Source of the DNA: Pseudoduganella buxea
GTDB taxonomy: Bacteria > Pseudomonadota > Gammaproteobacteria > Burkholderiales > Burkholderiaceae_D
Direction: 5' to 3'
DNA length: 53,551 bases
Assembly: GCF_009720835.1 (NCBI RefSeq)
Contig: NZ_WNKZ01000040.1
Coordinates: 1 to 53,551 of the forward strand
The notes under the pieces are model-generated. The model did no database searches. It was not told where the DNA came from and worked only from the letters and a program-made list of their open reading frames with translations. The position numbers were made by a program, and so were the translations under genes. Of the stretch, positions 35,874-44,454 are shown piece by piece (the stretch's first letter is position 1; each line of letters begins with the position of its first letter).

Positions 35874-37340
35874 TCATGCCGAAGCTGCCTTAAGGGTTTC
35901 TGAAGACGAGAAGGAAATGCGGACCAGCAGTCCACCGCCGGTGCCGTCGAGCAAGACAGGTACGGTGTCGTGCAGCAGGGCAATATCGCGCACGATGGCC
36001 AGGCCCAGGCCGGCGCCGCCGGGGTTGACGTGGCTGGTGCCGGGGGCCCGATAGAACGGCGCGAACACCCGTTCCCGTTCGGCCGCGGGGATGCCGGGGC
36101 CGCCATCTTCCACTTCCAGTACGACGCCGTCGCCGGTCGCCGCCACGCGCAGCACGACGGCGCCACCGGCCGGGGTGTAGCGCAAGGCATTGTCGACCAG
36201 GTTCGCCACCAGCTCGTGCAGCAGCAGGGGCTGGCCGGCGATGACAGCTTCCTGTTGGGCTTCCAGCGCCAGGTCGATGCCGCGGTTGACGGCGAACGGC
36301 GCCAGTTCCAGCGCCACCTGCTGCACCAGCGCGCGCAGCGCCACGGGTTCGGCCAGGCTGCCGCGACTGTGCTCGATGCGGGCCAGCATCAGGAGGCGGT
36401 TGGCCAGGTGGACGGTGGCGGTGGTGGTGCCGGCGATCCCCGCCAGCATGTCGGCCAGCGGCGCCGGCACCGTGCCCGGGGGCAGGCGCGCCAACTCGCG
36501 CTGCGCCATTTCCGTCTGCGTGCGCAGCACCGCCAGCGGGGTGCGCAACTGGTGCGAGGCATCGGCGATAAAGCGCCGCTGGCTGTTGATCAGGGCGCGG
36601 ATGCGCGCCATCGAAGCGTTCATCGCCGCTACCAGCGGACGTACTTCCCGGTGCACCAGGGCCGGATCGAGGTCCGACAGGTCCGACACGCTGCGCGTTT
36701 CAACTGCGCCCTTCAGGCGCATCAGGGGCCGCAGCACGACGCCGACGGCGAACCAGATCAGCAATGCGGCCGAGAATACGAGGCCGGCCTGCCACAGTAC
36801 CGTGTCGAACAGGATCTTGTTCGTCAGGCCCCGCCGCGCGTCCAGCGTTTCGCCCACCTGGATCAGGGCGATGCCGCGCATGGTGTCGTCGTACACGGGT
36901 TGGAGCAGGGCGGCGATGCGGATCGGCTGGCCGTTGTAGGTGGTGTGATAGAAGCGAACCAGGGCCGGATAGCTTTCCGAACGGGGCACGCTGGCCGGCA
37001 CGGGCGGCAGATCGTCGTAGCCGGACACGGTCTCGCCGTTCAGGCCCGACACCTTGTAATAGATGCGGCCCAGGGTATCGGTCTCGAAGCTGTCCAGCGC
37101 CACGTAGGGCACGTCCACCACCACCTTGCCCTGGGCCACCGAGACCCGTTCGGCCAGCGCGCGCGTGGAGGCCAGCAACGAGCGGTCGTAGGCCATGTCG
37201 GCCGCGTCGATGGCATTGCGGTAGGCCGAGACCGTATTGAGGACTTCCAGCACGATCAGCGGCAGCAGCAGCCAGCGCAGCAGTTCGCCGCGCAGGCTGC
37301 CGACGGCGCCGCCCCGCAAACGCTCGGCCAGGCTTGCCAT
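35874..37340 (-). CDS. tctE: Sensor histidine kinase, TctE-like
   Basis: This 488-residue membrane kinase is chosen to start at 37340, one base after the stop of the response-regulator gene. It has a first helix (about 18-38, LLRWLLLPLIVLEVLN), a periplasmic 2CSK-type sensor region (about 40-185), a second helix (about 186-206), then the HAMP-like linker, the dimerisation domain with FIADASHQLRTPLAVLRTQ (phospho-His near 262), and the ATPase domain with N box VANLVDNALRY near 368, G1 VEDGGPGIP near 400 and G2 GGAGLGLAIVRDI near 435. This is the architecture of TctE/QseC-like kinases that sense tricarboxylates or small carboxylates. The divergent porin/TctC/ABC operon is the likely target. Confidence 0.88.
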   Translation of the reverse strand: MASLAERLRGGAVGSLRGELLRWLLLPLIVLEVLNTVSAYRNAIDAADMAYDRSLLASTRALAERVSVAQGKVVVDVPYVALDSFETDTLGRIYYKVSGLNGETVSGYDDLPPVPASVPRSESYPALVRFYHTTYNGQPIRIAALLQPVYDDTMRGIALIQVGETLDARRGLTNKILFDTVLWQAGLVFSAALLIWFAVGVVLRPLMRLKGAVETRSVSDLSDLDPALVHREVRPLVAAMNASMARIRALINSQRRFIADASHQLRTPLAVLRTQTEMAQRELARLPPGTVPAPLADMLAGIAGTTTATVHLANRLLMLARIEHSRGSLAEPVALRALVQQVALELAPFAVNRGIDLALEAQQEAVIAGQPLLLHELVANLVDNALRYTPAGGAVVLRVAATGDGVVLEVEDGGPGIPAAERERVFAPFYRAPGTSHVNPGGAGLGLAIVRDIALLHDTVPVLLDGTGGGLLVRISFSSSETLKAASA

Positions 37341-37341
37341 G

Positions 37342-38034
37342 TCAGGTCTGGTCGCGCGGCTGCAGCAGGTAGCCGATGCCGCGCAGCGTGGCGATGGCGG
37401 CCGCGCCGGGCTGGCCGCTTTCCAGCTTCTTGCGCACGCGGTGGATATACAGCTCGATGGCGTCCAGGTTGGCGTCGTCGTCCAGCGCGAACACTTCACC
37501 GAACAGCTTTTCCTTCGCCACGGCGCGCCCGCTGCGCGTGATCAGGGCTTCCAGCACGGCGTGCTCGCGCGGCGTCAGCGCCAGCGGGCTGCCGTAGTAG
37601 CTGAACATGCGCGTGACGGTGTCGAAGGACAGTTCGCCGCAGCGGTAGACCAGGGCCTCGTTGCCCATGCCGCGCCGCAGCAGCGCCTTGACCCGCGCTT
37701 CAAGTTCCACCAGCTCGAAAGGCTTGGCGAGGTAATCGTCGGCGCCCTGGTTAAGGCCCTGCACGCGTTCGTCCAGGCCCCCGCGCGCCGTCAGGATCAG
37801 CACCGGCGTCTTGCCGCGTGCGCCGCCCCGGGCACGCAGCCGGCGCAGCACTTCCAGGCCGTCCATCTTCGGCAAGGTCAAATCGAGGATGACGAGGGCG
37901 TAGTCCTGGGTGTGCAGCAGGGCGTCCGCGTCGGCGCCGTTGTCCGCGCACTCGACCGTGAGGTGCGACTCGCGCAGTGCCTTGGCCAGCCAGTGCTGGA
38001 GTTCCATCTGGTCTTCGACTAACAGTATGCGCAT
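37342..38034 (-). CDS. tctD: OmpR-family response regulator, TctD-like
   Basis: The 230-residue regulator has a receiver domain (about 1-115) with the acidic pair in LLVEDQ near 5-9, phospho-acceptor Asp51 in LVILDLTLPKMDG, Thr near 82 in LILTARGG and Lys near 103 in LAKPF. It is followed by a winged-helix DNA-binding domain (about 125-225; ALTPREHAVLEALI and NLDAIELYIHRVRKKL). It is the first gene of the two-component pair and is divergent from the porin gene at 38129; the 94-base gap has an inverted repeat that could be its binding site. Confidence 0.9.
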   Translation of the reverse strand: MRILLVEDQMELQHWLAKALRESHLTVECADNGADADALLHTQDYALVILDLTLPKMDGLEVLRRLRARGGARGKTPVLILTARGGLDERVQGLNQGADDYLAKPFELVELEARVKALLRRGMGNEALVYRCGELSFDTVTRMFSYYGSPLALTPREHAVLEALITRSGRAVAKEKLFGEVFALDDDANLDAIELYIHRVRKKLESGQPGAAAIATLRGIGYLLQPRDQT

Positions 38035-38061
38035 CTGAAAGGACTTTGAAAGGTTGGCGAA

Positions 38062-38113
38062 TTTATAGTGGGGACATGCCCCGCCAATGAGGGCAAGCGC
38101 AGCACACTATAAA
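38062..38113. promoter_or_regulatory. Inverted repeat between tctD-like and porin genes
   Basis: TTTATAGTG (38062-38070) and CACTATAAA (38105-38113) form 9-bp perfect arms 34 bases apart in the divergent intergenic region. Each arm also contains a TATA-like half that could serve as a -10 element in opposite directions. This is a plausible site for the TctD-like regulator or for divergent promoters. Confidence 0.45.
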
Positions 38114-38128
38114 CCCAGGAGACAGTCC

Positions 38129-39202
38129 GTGAAAAGAACTTCCATCGCCATGGCGGCCCTCGCCATGCTGGCGGCGCATGCCGCCCATGCCCAATCCAAT
38201 GTCCAGATCTATGGCCTGCTCGACACCGGTATCGACTACGCGTCCGATGCCGCGCCCAACGGCCACGGCATGACGCGCGTCAGTTCCGGCGGCATGAACA
38301 CGTCGCGCTGGGGCCTGCGCGGCAGCGAGGACCTGGGTGGCGGCCTGAAGGCCGTGTGGAACCTGGAAGGCGGCATCCTGATGGACACGGGAGGCATCGA
38401 CGGCTCGCTGTTTCGACGCCAGGCCTACGCGGGTCTGGAAGGCAGCATGGGTCGCATCGTGCTGGGCCGCTCGTTCACGAGCGTCTACGATACCGTCATC
38501 CGCTTCGACCCGATGGGCTTCGCGCCGTTCTACTCGTGGGCGACCACGGGCAACGCGACAGGGCCCAGCAAGTACGGCATGACGACGGGCTTCGACAATC
38601 TGGTCAAGTATTCCGGCACGAGCGGCAACTTCAAGTACGGCGCCTCGTACGGCTTCGGCGAGCAGAGTTCCGGCAGCCGCGACGGCGCCAAGCTGGCCGT
38701 GGCGGGCAGCTGGGAAAGCGACGGCCTGGCCCTGATGGCCACGGCCGAGCAGGTCAACGGCAGCACGGTGCCTGCGACCGGCCGGCGCGACGCCACGCGC
38801 GTCTACCACCTGGGCGGCACGTACGCGGCCGGCCCGGTCAAGTTCTACCTTTCCGGCCGGCGCTATGCGCAGGAATCGGGCAAGGCGGGCAAGGACGGCA
38901 TCAATGCGGACGTCAAGGCCAACACGTACTGGACCGGCGTGGCCTACAAACCCGTCCCGAACGTGACGCTGACGGGCGCCATCTACTATATGGACGTGCG
39001 CAACGTCGCATCCGGTACGGATGCCGACCCCTTGATGTTCGTCGCCCGCTACCGCTACGCGCTGTCCAAGCGCACGGACTTGTACGCCACCGTGGGGTAC
39101 GCCAAGGCCAGGCACGGCCAGCTCGTCGGCCTGTCGCGCGACGACGCCGGCTTCGACGCGCGCCAGCACGGCGCCATCGTCGGCATCCAGCACCGCTTCT
39201 GA
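38129..39202 (+). CDS. Outer-membrane porin (Burkholderiales general-porin type)
   Basis: This trimeric porin has 357 residues. The start is GTG at 38129, with AGGAG nine bases upstream; it gives a signal peptide (about 1-22, ending AHA-QS). The mature N-terminus SNVQIYGLLDTGIDY is typical of beta-proteobacterial porins, as are SRWGLRGSEDLGGGLKAVWNLEGG (near 47-70, broken) and LFRRQAYAGLEGSMGRIVLGR. The last residues HGAIVGIQHRF end in Phe. It would let small anionic solutes into the periplasm, here presumably the substrate of the binding protein and ABC transporter behind it; the next gene begins 2 bases downstream. Confidence 0.92.
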   Translation: MKRTSIAMAALAMLAAHAAHAQSNVQIYGLLDTGIDYASDAAPNGHGMTRVSSGGMNTSRWGLRGSEDLGGGLKAVWNLEGGILMDTGGIDGSLFRRQAYAGLEGSMGRIVLGRSFTSVYDTVIRFDPMGFAPFYSWATTGNATGPSKYGMTTGFDNLVKYSGTSGNFKYGASYGFGEQSSGSRDGAKLAVAGSWESDGLALMATAEQVNGSTVPATGRRDATRVYHLGGTYAAGPVKFYLSGRRYAQESGKAGKDGINADVKANTYWTGVAYKPVPNVTLTGAIYYMDVRNVASGTDADPLMFVARYRYALSKRTDLYATVGYAKARHGQLVGLSRDDAGFDARQHGAIVGIQHRF

Positions 39203-39203
39203 C

Positions 39204-40178
39204 ATGTGCCGCCTCCTTGCACCGATGCTGCTGCTTGCCGGTACAGCATCGGCAGGCACCGTCTTGCCCGCGCAAGGCGTCGACTGCATCGTGCCGTCCA
39301 AGCCGGGCGGGGCGATGGACCTGACGTGCAAGCTGGTGCAGCAGGGCATGCGCCAGCTGCCCGACGGGGCCGGCCGCGTGCTGCGCATCAGCTACGTCCC
39401 CGGCGGCATCGGCGCCGTGGCCTGGCATTCCCAGGTGGCACGCCGGCGGGTCGAGGGCGATACCCTGGTGGCGTTCTCGGGCGGCTCGCTGCTGAACCTT
39501 GCGCAGGGCAAGTTCGGCAAGGCCAGGGCGGGCGACGTACGCTGGGTCGCCGCGCTGGGGACGGACTACGGCATGATCGCCGTGCGCAGCGATTCGCCCT
39601 ACAAGTCCTTGTCGGACCTGATCGCCGCGCTGCAGCGAGACCCGGCCAAGGTGCTGGTGGGCGTGAGCGGCACCATCGGCAGCCAGGACTGGCTGAAGGT
39701 GGCCCTGCTGGTCAAGCTGGCCGGCATCGACCCGAAGGCGGTGCGCTTCGTCGCCCTCGAGGGCGGTGGCGAAGCGTTTACCGCGATGGGCGCGAACTTC
39801 GTGCAAGTCGTGTCCGGCGACGCTTCGGAGGCCACCTTGATGTCGGCCGGCGGCAGCATCCGCGTGCTGGCCGTGATGTCCGAACAGCGCCTGCCGGGCG
39901 TGCTGGCCAGGGTGCCGACCGCGCGCGAGCAGGGCTATGACGTGGTCTGGCCCACCATCCGGGGCGTCTGGATGGGGCCCCAGGTTTCCGACCGGGCCTA
40001 CCGCGAGTGGGTCGAGACGTTCGAGCGCATGATGGCCACGCCGGCATTCGCCCGGCTGCGCGCCGACGCCGGCCTGTATCCCTTGTCGCTGACGGGTAAG
40101 CCCCTGACCGAGCATGTGCAAAAAGCCGTGGACGACTACGGCAGGCGCGCCGGCCAGCTTGGCCTGATGCGCAAATAA
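39204..40178 (+). CDS. Tripartite tricarboxylate-type periplasmic binding protein (TctC/Bug family)
   Basis: This 324-residue periplasmic protein begins two bases after the porin stop. Its signal peptide is short (about 1-17, ending ASA). Family features are the VDCIVPSKPGGAMDLTCKLVQQ block near 26-47, a Bug-type ligand-loop start, YVPGGIGAVAW near 64-74, the AVRSDSPYKSLSDLIAAL segment near 130-147, GTIGSQDW near 159 and VWPTIRGVWMGP near 250. Cys near 28 and 41 could form a disulphide. TctC proteins normally serve TctAB transporters, which are absent here. It instead precedes a ferric-type ABC system, so it may act as a ligand sensor for the TctD/E-like pair (as known for BctC) or supply a ferric-carboxylate. 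That link is inference. Confidence 0.85.
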   Translation: MCRLLAPMLLLAGTASAGTVLPAQGVDCIVPSKPGGAMDLTCKLVQQGMRQLPDGAGRVLRISYVPGGIGAVAWHSQVARRRVEGDTLVAFSGGSLLNLAQGKFGKARAGDVRWVAALGTDYGMIAVRSDSPYKSLSDLIAALQRDPAKVLVGVSGTIGSQDWLKVALLVKLAGIDPKAVRFVALEGGGEAFTAMGANFVQVVSGDASEATLMSAGGSIRVLAVMSEQRLPGVLARVPTAREQGYDVVWPTIRGVWMGPQVSDRAYREWVETFERMMATPAFARLRADAGLYPLSLTGKPLTEHVQKAVDDYGRRAGQLGLMRK

Positions 40179-40199
40179 AAAACACAACCAGGAGACAAA

Positions 40200-41282
40200 A
40201 TGAAAATCACACTGATCGCCGCAGCAGCCTTCCTCATCGCCAGCGCCGCGCTGGCGCAGGTGCCCGCAGGCTACCCCGCCGACTACCAGAAGCTGATCGA
40301 CGGCGCGAAGAAGGAGGGCAAGCTGGTGGTGTACGGCGCCACCGACAGCAAGGCCACCCAGCCCCTGATCCGCGACTTCACTGCGCTGTACCCCGGCATC
40401 ACGGTCGAATACAACGACATGAATTCCACCGAGGTCTACAACCGCTTCATCTCGGAGGCGGCCGCCGGCGGCAACACGGCCGACGTGGTGTGGTCGTCGG
40501 CCATGGACCTGCAACTGCGCCTGGCATCGGGCGGCAACGCGTTGCAGTACAAATCCGTCGAGGCGGGCAAGATTCCGGCATGGGCCGTATGGGAGTACAA
40601 GGCCTACGGCACCACGTTCGAGCCGGCCGCCATCGTCTACAACAAGCGCCTGCTCGATCCGAAGGAAGTGCCGCAGACGCATGCCGACTTCGCGCGCCTG
40701 ATCCAGCAACCCAAGTTCCGCGACAAGGTCACCACCTACGATATCGAAAAGTCCGGCGTCGGCTTCATGTTCATGACGCAGGACGCCAGGCTGTATCCCC
40801 AGTTCCCCGCCTTGCAGCAGGCCTTCGGCGTGGCCAAGGTGCGCGTGCAGTCCTCCACCGGCACGATGATGGAACGCATCTCTTCGGGCGAGAACCTGAT
40901 CGGCTACAACGTGCTGGGCTCCTACGCGCTGGTGCGCGCCAAGACCGACCCGGCCATCGGGGTCGTGCTGCCGAAGGACTATACGCAGATCATGTCGCGC
41001 GTGGTCTTCATCAACAAGGCGGCGAAGAACACCAATGCGGCCAAGCTGTGGCTGGACTACATGCTGTCGCAGCGGGGCCAGACCATCATCGCCAACGAAT
41101 CGAAGCTGTACGCGATCCGTGCCGACGTCAAGGGCGAAACCACCAGCGCGGACCTGATCGCCCAGGTGGGCGCGGCCAACGTCAAGCCGATTCCCGTGCA
41201 CCCCAGCGTGCTGGAATACCTGGCGCCGGCCAAGCGGATGGCCTTCCTGAAGGGCTGGAAAGACACGGCCGGCAGGAAATAA
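40200..41282 (+). CDS. ABC transporter periplasmic binding protein, ferric-ion type (AfuA/FbpA-like)
   Basis: The 360-residue exported binding protein has a signal peptide (MKITLIAAAAFLIASAALAQ). The start follows AGGAG. The mature protein has the class II ferric-binding layout: GKLVVYGATDSKATQPLIRDF near 40-60 (broken), YPGITVEYNDMNSTEVYNRFISE near 65-87 (broken), TADVVWSS near 95, and near the middle ISSGENLIGYNVLGSY. It lacks the clear tandem Tyr pair of FbpA (only single Tyr residues at the expected places), so it may bind a ferric complex or a phosphorylated or carboxylated organic anion instead of free Fe(III). It is the first gene of a three-gene ABC set. Confidence 0.85.
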   Translation: MKITLIAAAAFLIASAALAQVPAGYPADYQKLIDGAKKEGKLVVYGATDSKATQPLIRDFTALYPGITVEYNDMNSTEVYNRFISEAAAGGNTADVVWSSAMDLQLRLASGGNALQYKSVEAGKIPAWAVWEYKAYGTTFEPAAIVYNKRLLDPKEVPQTHADFARLIQQPKFRDKVTTYDIEKSGVGFMFMTQDARLYPQFPALQQAFGVAKVRVQSSTGTMMERISSGENLIGYNVLGSYALVRAKTDPAIGVVLPKDYTQIMSRVVFINKAAKNTNAAKLWLDYMLSQRGQTIIANESKLYAIRADVKGETTSADLIAQVGAANVKPIPVHPSVLEYLAPAKRMAFLKGWKDTAGRK

Positions 41283-41291
41283 GGGACGGCC

Positions 41292-43088
41292 ATGACCACC
41301 GCCATTTCCACCATGCCGGCCGGCGTGCTGCCGGCCGCGCGGCGCACGCGCGTGAACTGGCCGCGCGGCCTGGCCGTCGTGCTGGCCGCGCTGGCGATCT
41401 TCGGGCCGCTGGCACTGATCTTCTACCAGAGCTTCCTGTCCGCGCCATTCTTCATGCCCGACGCCATGCCGGGGCTGGATGCCTACCGCTTCATCATCGA
41501 CGATCCGGATTTCACCACCGCCTTCACCAACGGCCTGCTGCTGGCCAGCGGCCTGGCACTGATCGCCGTGCCGCTGGGCGGCATGCTGGCCTTCCTGATG
41601 GTGCGCACGGACCTGCCCGGGCGCAGCTGGATCGCGCCGCTGCTGCTGGTGCCGATTTTCGTGTCGCCCATGGTGATGGGCTTCGGCTATGTCGTGTCGA
41701 TGGGGCCCGTGGGCTTCTACTCGACATATATAAAGGAGCTGATCGGCTTCGTGCCGTGGAACGTGTATTCGTTCACCAGCATCGTCGTCATCGCCGGGCT
41801 GACGCACGTGCCGCACGTCTACCTGTATGCCTCGTCGGCGCTGCGCAGCCTCGGCTCGGACGTGGAGGAGGCGGCCCGCGTGTCCGGCGCGTCGCCCGTA
41901 CAGGTGATGTTCGGCGTGTCGCTGCCGATGATCATGCCGGCACTGGCCTATGCGGGCGTGCTGGTGTTCTTCCTCGGCTTCGAGGTGTTCGGCCTGGTGC
42001 TGGTGCTGGGCGACCCTGAAGGACACCTGGTGCTGCCTACCTACCTGTACAAGCTGACGAACAAGCTGGGCACGCCGTCGTACCACCTGATGGCGGCTGT
42101 TGCCGTCTGCCTCGTGATGGTGACGATGCCGCTGGTGATGCTGCAGCGCCGCCTGCTGAAGTCGGCCAACAAGTATGTGTCGATCAAGGGCAAGGGCGCG
42201 CGCAGCAAGCCCATGCCGCTGGGCCGGTGGAAGTGGCTGGCTTTCGCGCTGCTGGGCGCGTGGCTGCTGCTGACGATCGTCATGCCGCTGTCGGGCATCG
42301 GCTTGCGTTCTTTCGTGCAGAACTGGGGCGAGGGCGTCCATCTTGCGGACGTGCTGACCTTGCAGCACTTCCGCGACATCTTCGAGCAACCGGCACTGGT
42401 GCGGGCCATCGTCAACACGGTGCTGATCGGCGTCGCCGGCGGCGGCCTGGCCGTGCTCTGCTACTCGTTCATCGCGCTGGCGATGCACCGGCGGCAGGAT
42501 GGCGTCACGCGCTTTCTCGACTACAGCGTTCTGGTGCCGCGCGCCGTGCCGGGCCTGCTGGCCGGCCTGGCCTTCCTGTGGGTGTTCCTGTTCGTGCCCA
42601 GCTGGCTCGACGGCGCCCTGCGGGGCAGCGACAACGCGCTGGCCGTGTGGCTGGCCGAACACCTGGTGCCGGCGCTGCGGGCGGTGCGTTCGACCATCTT
42701 CGCCGTCTGGCTGGCGTATTCCGTCGTGTGGATGGCCTACGGCATGCGCCTGATCTCGGCCGCGCTGCTGCAGGTGGGGCCGGAGCTGGAGGAAGCGGCG
42801 CGTGCCGCCGGTGCCCGGCGCGGCCAGGTGGTGCGCGACGTCACCTTGCCGCTGGTGCGCTATGGCCTGCTGGGCGCGTGGCTGATGATCTTCCTGATCT
42901 TCGAGCGGGAATACTCGACGGGCGTGTACCTGCTGTCGCCGGGGACGGAAGTGATCGGCGCGATGCTCGTGTCGCTGTGGGCGGGCGGGTCGACCGAGCT
43001 GGTGGCGGCGCTGTCATTCATCAACATCACCCTGGTCGCCATCGGCCTGGGCATCGCGCTGCGCTTCGGCGTCAAGCTGCACGACTGA
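41292..43088 (+). CDS. ABC transporter permease, fused double subunit (AfuB/FbpB-like)
   Basis: The 598-residue membrane protein has two halves of about six helices each, as in iron(III) FbpB/AfuB permeases. Each half carries an EAA loop contacting the ATPase: VEEAARVSGASPVQVMFGVSLPMIMP near 193-218 (broken) and LEEAARAAGARRGQVVRDVTLPLV near 499-522 (broken). It lies 9 bases after the binding protein and 9 bases before the ATPase gene. The single fused permease suggests that the transporter is complete with one ATPase type. It transports the ligand of the binding protein across the inner membrane. Confidence 0.9.
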   Translation: MTTAISTMPAGVLPAARRTRVNWPRGLAVVLAALAIFGPLALIFYQSFLSAPFFMPDAMPGLDAYRFIIDDPDFTTAFTNGLLLASGLALIAVPLGGMLAFLMVRTDLPGRSWIAPLLLVPIFVSPMVMGFGYVVSMGPVGFYSTYIKELIGFVPWNVYSFTSIVVIAGLTHVPHVYLYASSALRSLGSDVEEAARVSGASPVQVMFGVSLPMIMPALAYAGVLVFFLGFEVFGLVLVLGDPEGHLVLPTYLYKLTNKLGTPSYHLMAAVAVCLVMVTMPLVMLQRRLLKSANKYVSIKGKGARSKPMPLGRWKWLAFALLGAWLLLTIVMPLSGIGLRSFVQNWGEGVHLADVLTLQHFRDIFEQPALVRAIVNTVLIGVAGGGLAVLCYSFIALAMHRRQDGVTRFLDYSVLVPRAVPGLLAGLAFLWVFLFVPSWLDGALRGSDNALAVWLAEHLVPALRAVRSTIFAVWLAYSVVWMAYGMRLISAALLQVGPELEEAARAAGARRGQVVRDVTLPLVRYGLLGAWLMIFLIFEREYSTGVYLLSPGTEVIGAMLVSLWAGGSTELVAALSFINITLVAIGLGIALRFGVKLHD

Positions 43089-43097
43089 GGAGACTCT

Positions 43098-44192
43098 ATG
43101 AAACGGGACCTGACGATGAACCAGCAGGGCGTGAACGAACTGGCCGTCGACGAGCTGTACCTGGACTATGGCAGCGGCGCCTCCGCCAATCCCATCCTGA
43201 AGGGCGTGTCGATGCACCTGCGCAAAGGCGAAGTTGTCGCACTGCTGGGGCCTTCGGGCAGCGGCAAGACCACCTTGCTGCGCGCCGTGGCGGGGCTGGA
43301 AAGCCCCCGCGCCGGCACCATCGATATCGGCGAACGGCGCGTCTTCGACGGTGGCAGGCGCTTCGAGATGCCGGCCGAGGAGCGCAACCTGGGGCTGGTG
43401 TTCCAGTCCTATGCGCTGTGGCCGCACAAGACCGTGTTCGACAACGTGGCCTACGGGCTGAAACTGCGCAAGCTTTCGGCCGCCGACATCAAGCCGCGCG
43501 TGATGGAGGTGCTGGCGCAGCTGGGCCTGGGCCACCTGGGCGAGCGCTTCCCGCACCAGCTGTCCGGCGGCCAGCAGCAGCGGGTGGCGATCGCCCGCGC
43601 GCTGGTGTACAACCCGCCCGTGATCCTCCTGGACGAGCCGCTGTCGAACCTGGACGCCAAGCTGCGCGAGGAGGCCCGGGCCTTCCTGCGCGAACTGATC
43701 GTGCGCCTGGGCCTGTCCGCGCTGATGGTGACGCACGACCAGGGCGAGGCGATGGCGATCTCGGACCGCATCCTGCTGCTCAATAACGGCCGCATCGAAC
43801 AGCAGGGCAGCCCGCAAAGCATGTACGAAACGCCCGACACCCTGTTTACGGCCGAGTTCATGGGCAGTAATAACCGTCTGCCGGGCAGACTGGTCTCGCG
43901 TGATGGCGGGGGCGTGACCATCGACATCGACGGCACCCGCCTGCACGGCACGGCGCGGGGCCAGGTGGGGGAGGGCATCACGCCGCTGATCCGCGTCGAG
44001 GAAGTGCGCATCAGCGCGGGCCAGGTGGACAACGCGCTGCAACTGCCTTTGGTGACGTGCATGTACCTGGGCGACCGGTGGGAATGCCTGTTCAAGCGGG
44101 GCGACATCGTGCTGCGCGCCTATGCCCGCACGCGCCTGGACGACGGCCAGTACTGGCTGCAACTGCCGGCGGACAAGCTCTGGGTGTTCTGA
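43098..44192 (+). CDS. ABC transporter ATPase (AfuC/FbpC/PotA-like)
   Basis: The 364-residue ATPase has Walker A GPSGSGKTTLL near 52-62, Q-loop in LGLVFQSYALWPHKTVFDNV near 99-118, signature LSGGQQQRVAIARAL near 154-168 and Walker B with VILLDEPLSNLDAKLREE near 176-193, the switch His in VTHDQGEAM near 213. A TOBE domain occupies the C-terminal hundred residues, as in FbpC and PotA. A second Met in frame (residue 7) could be the start. The stop is followed by a terminator at 44212, so this ends the operon from the porin. Confidence 0.93.
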   Translation: MKRDLTMNQQGVNELAVDELYLDYGSGASANPILKGVSMHLRKGEVVALLGPSGSGKTTLLRAVAGLESPRAGTIDIGERRVFDGGRRFEMPAEERNLGLVFQSYALWPHKTVFDNVAYGLKLRKLSAADIKPRVMEVLAQLGLGHLGERFPHQLSGGQQQRVAIARALVYNPPVILLDEPLSNLDAKLREEARAFLRELIVRLGLSALMVTHDQGEAMAISDRILLLNNGRIEQQGSPQSMYETPDTLFTAEFMGSNNRLPGRLVSRDGGGVTIDIDGTRLHGTARGQVGEGITPLIRVEEVRISAGQVDNALQLPLVTCMYLGDRWECLFKRGDIVLRAYARTRLDDGQYWLQLPADKLWVF

Positions 44193-44211
44193 CCTCCTCC
44201 CGACATCGACC

Positions 44212-44237
44212 GCCCGGCTCCGCGCCGGGCTTTGTTT
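44212..44237 (+). terminator. Rho-independent terminator after the ABC operon
   Basis: A 7-bp GCCCGGC/GCCGGGC stem (44212-44218 with 44224-44230) and a 5-base loop is followed by a T-rich tail. It lies 20 bases behind the ATPase stop and isolates the operon from the Fur-regulated receptor gene. Confidence 0.75.
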
Positions 44238-44304
44238 CGTGCTGACCCGCAATGCCGTGATCGCTTCGTCACCATCCCGTCACAATCCGTAGACGACTGG
44301 CAAC

Positions 44305-44335
44305 TTGCTATGTAATAATAAGAATGATTCGCATT
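44305..44335 (+). promoter_or_regulatory. Fur box and promoter region of the Fiu-like receptor gene
   Basis: TAAGAAT-G-ATTCGCA (44319-44333) matches the 7-1-7 Fur consensus at 10 of 14 positions and is embedded in an AATAATAAGAATGATTCGCATT context typical of beta-proteobacterial Fur sites. A candidate -35 TTGCTA (44305-44310) precedes it. The block TTGC-TATGTAA also occurs at the siderophore-locus promoter at 11387, so the two promoters share an architecture. Confidence 0.75.
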
Positions 44336-44454
44336 AGTACTATCATCACCAATCAGATTCGATCCCGCCGCACCCTTCGGGGCGGAGGCGGCAAAGTGCC
44401 AGCCAGGCCGTGTACCGCACGCCGCGCCAGCCGATAAAAAACTTTGGACAGAGA

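Noticed and set aside
38913..42662. A 1249-codon open frame on the minus strand
   Set aside because: It is antisense to the porin, TctC-type, binding-protein and permease genes, all with strong family motifs. It is an artefact of high GC and biased third positions; its translation is low-complexity Gly/Arg/His/Gln.
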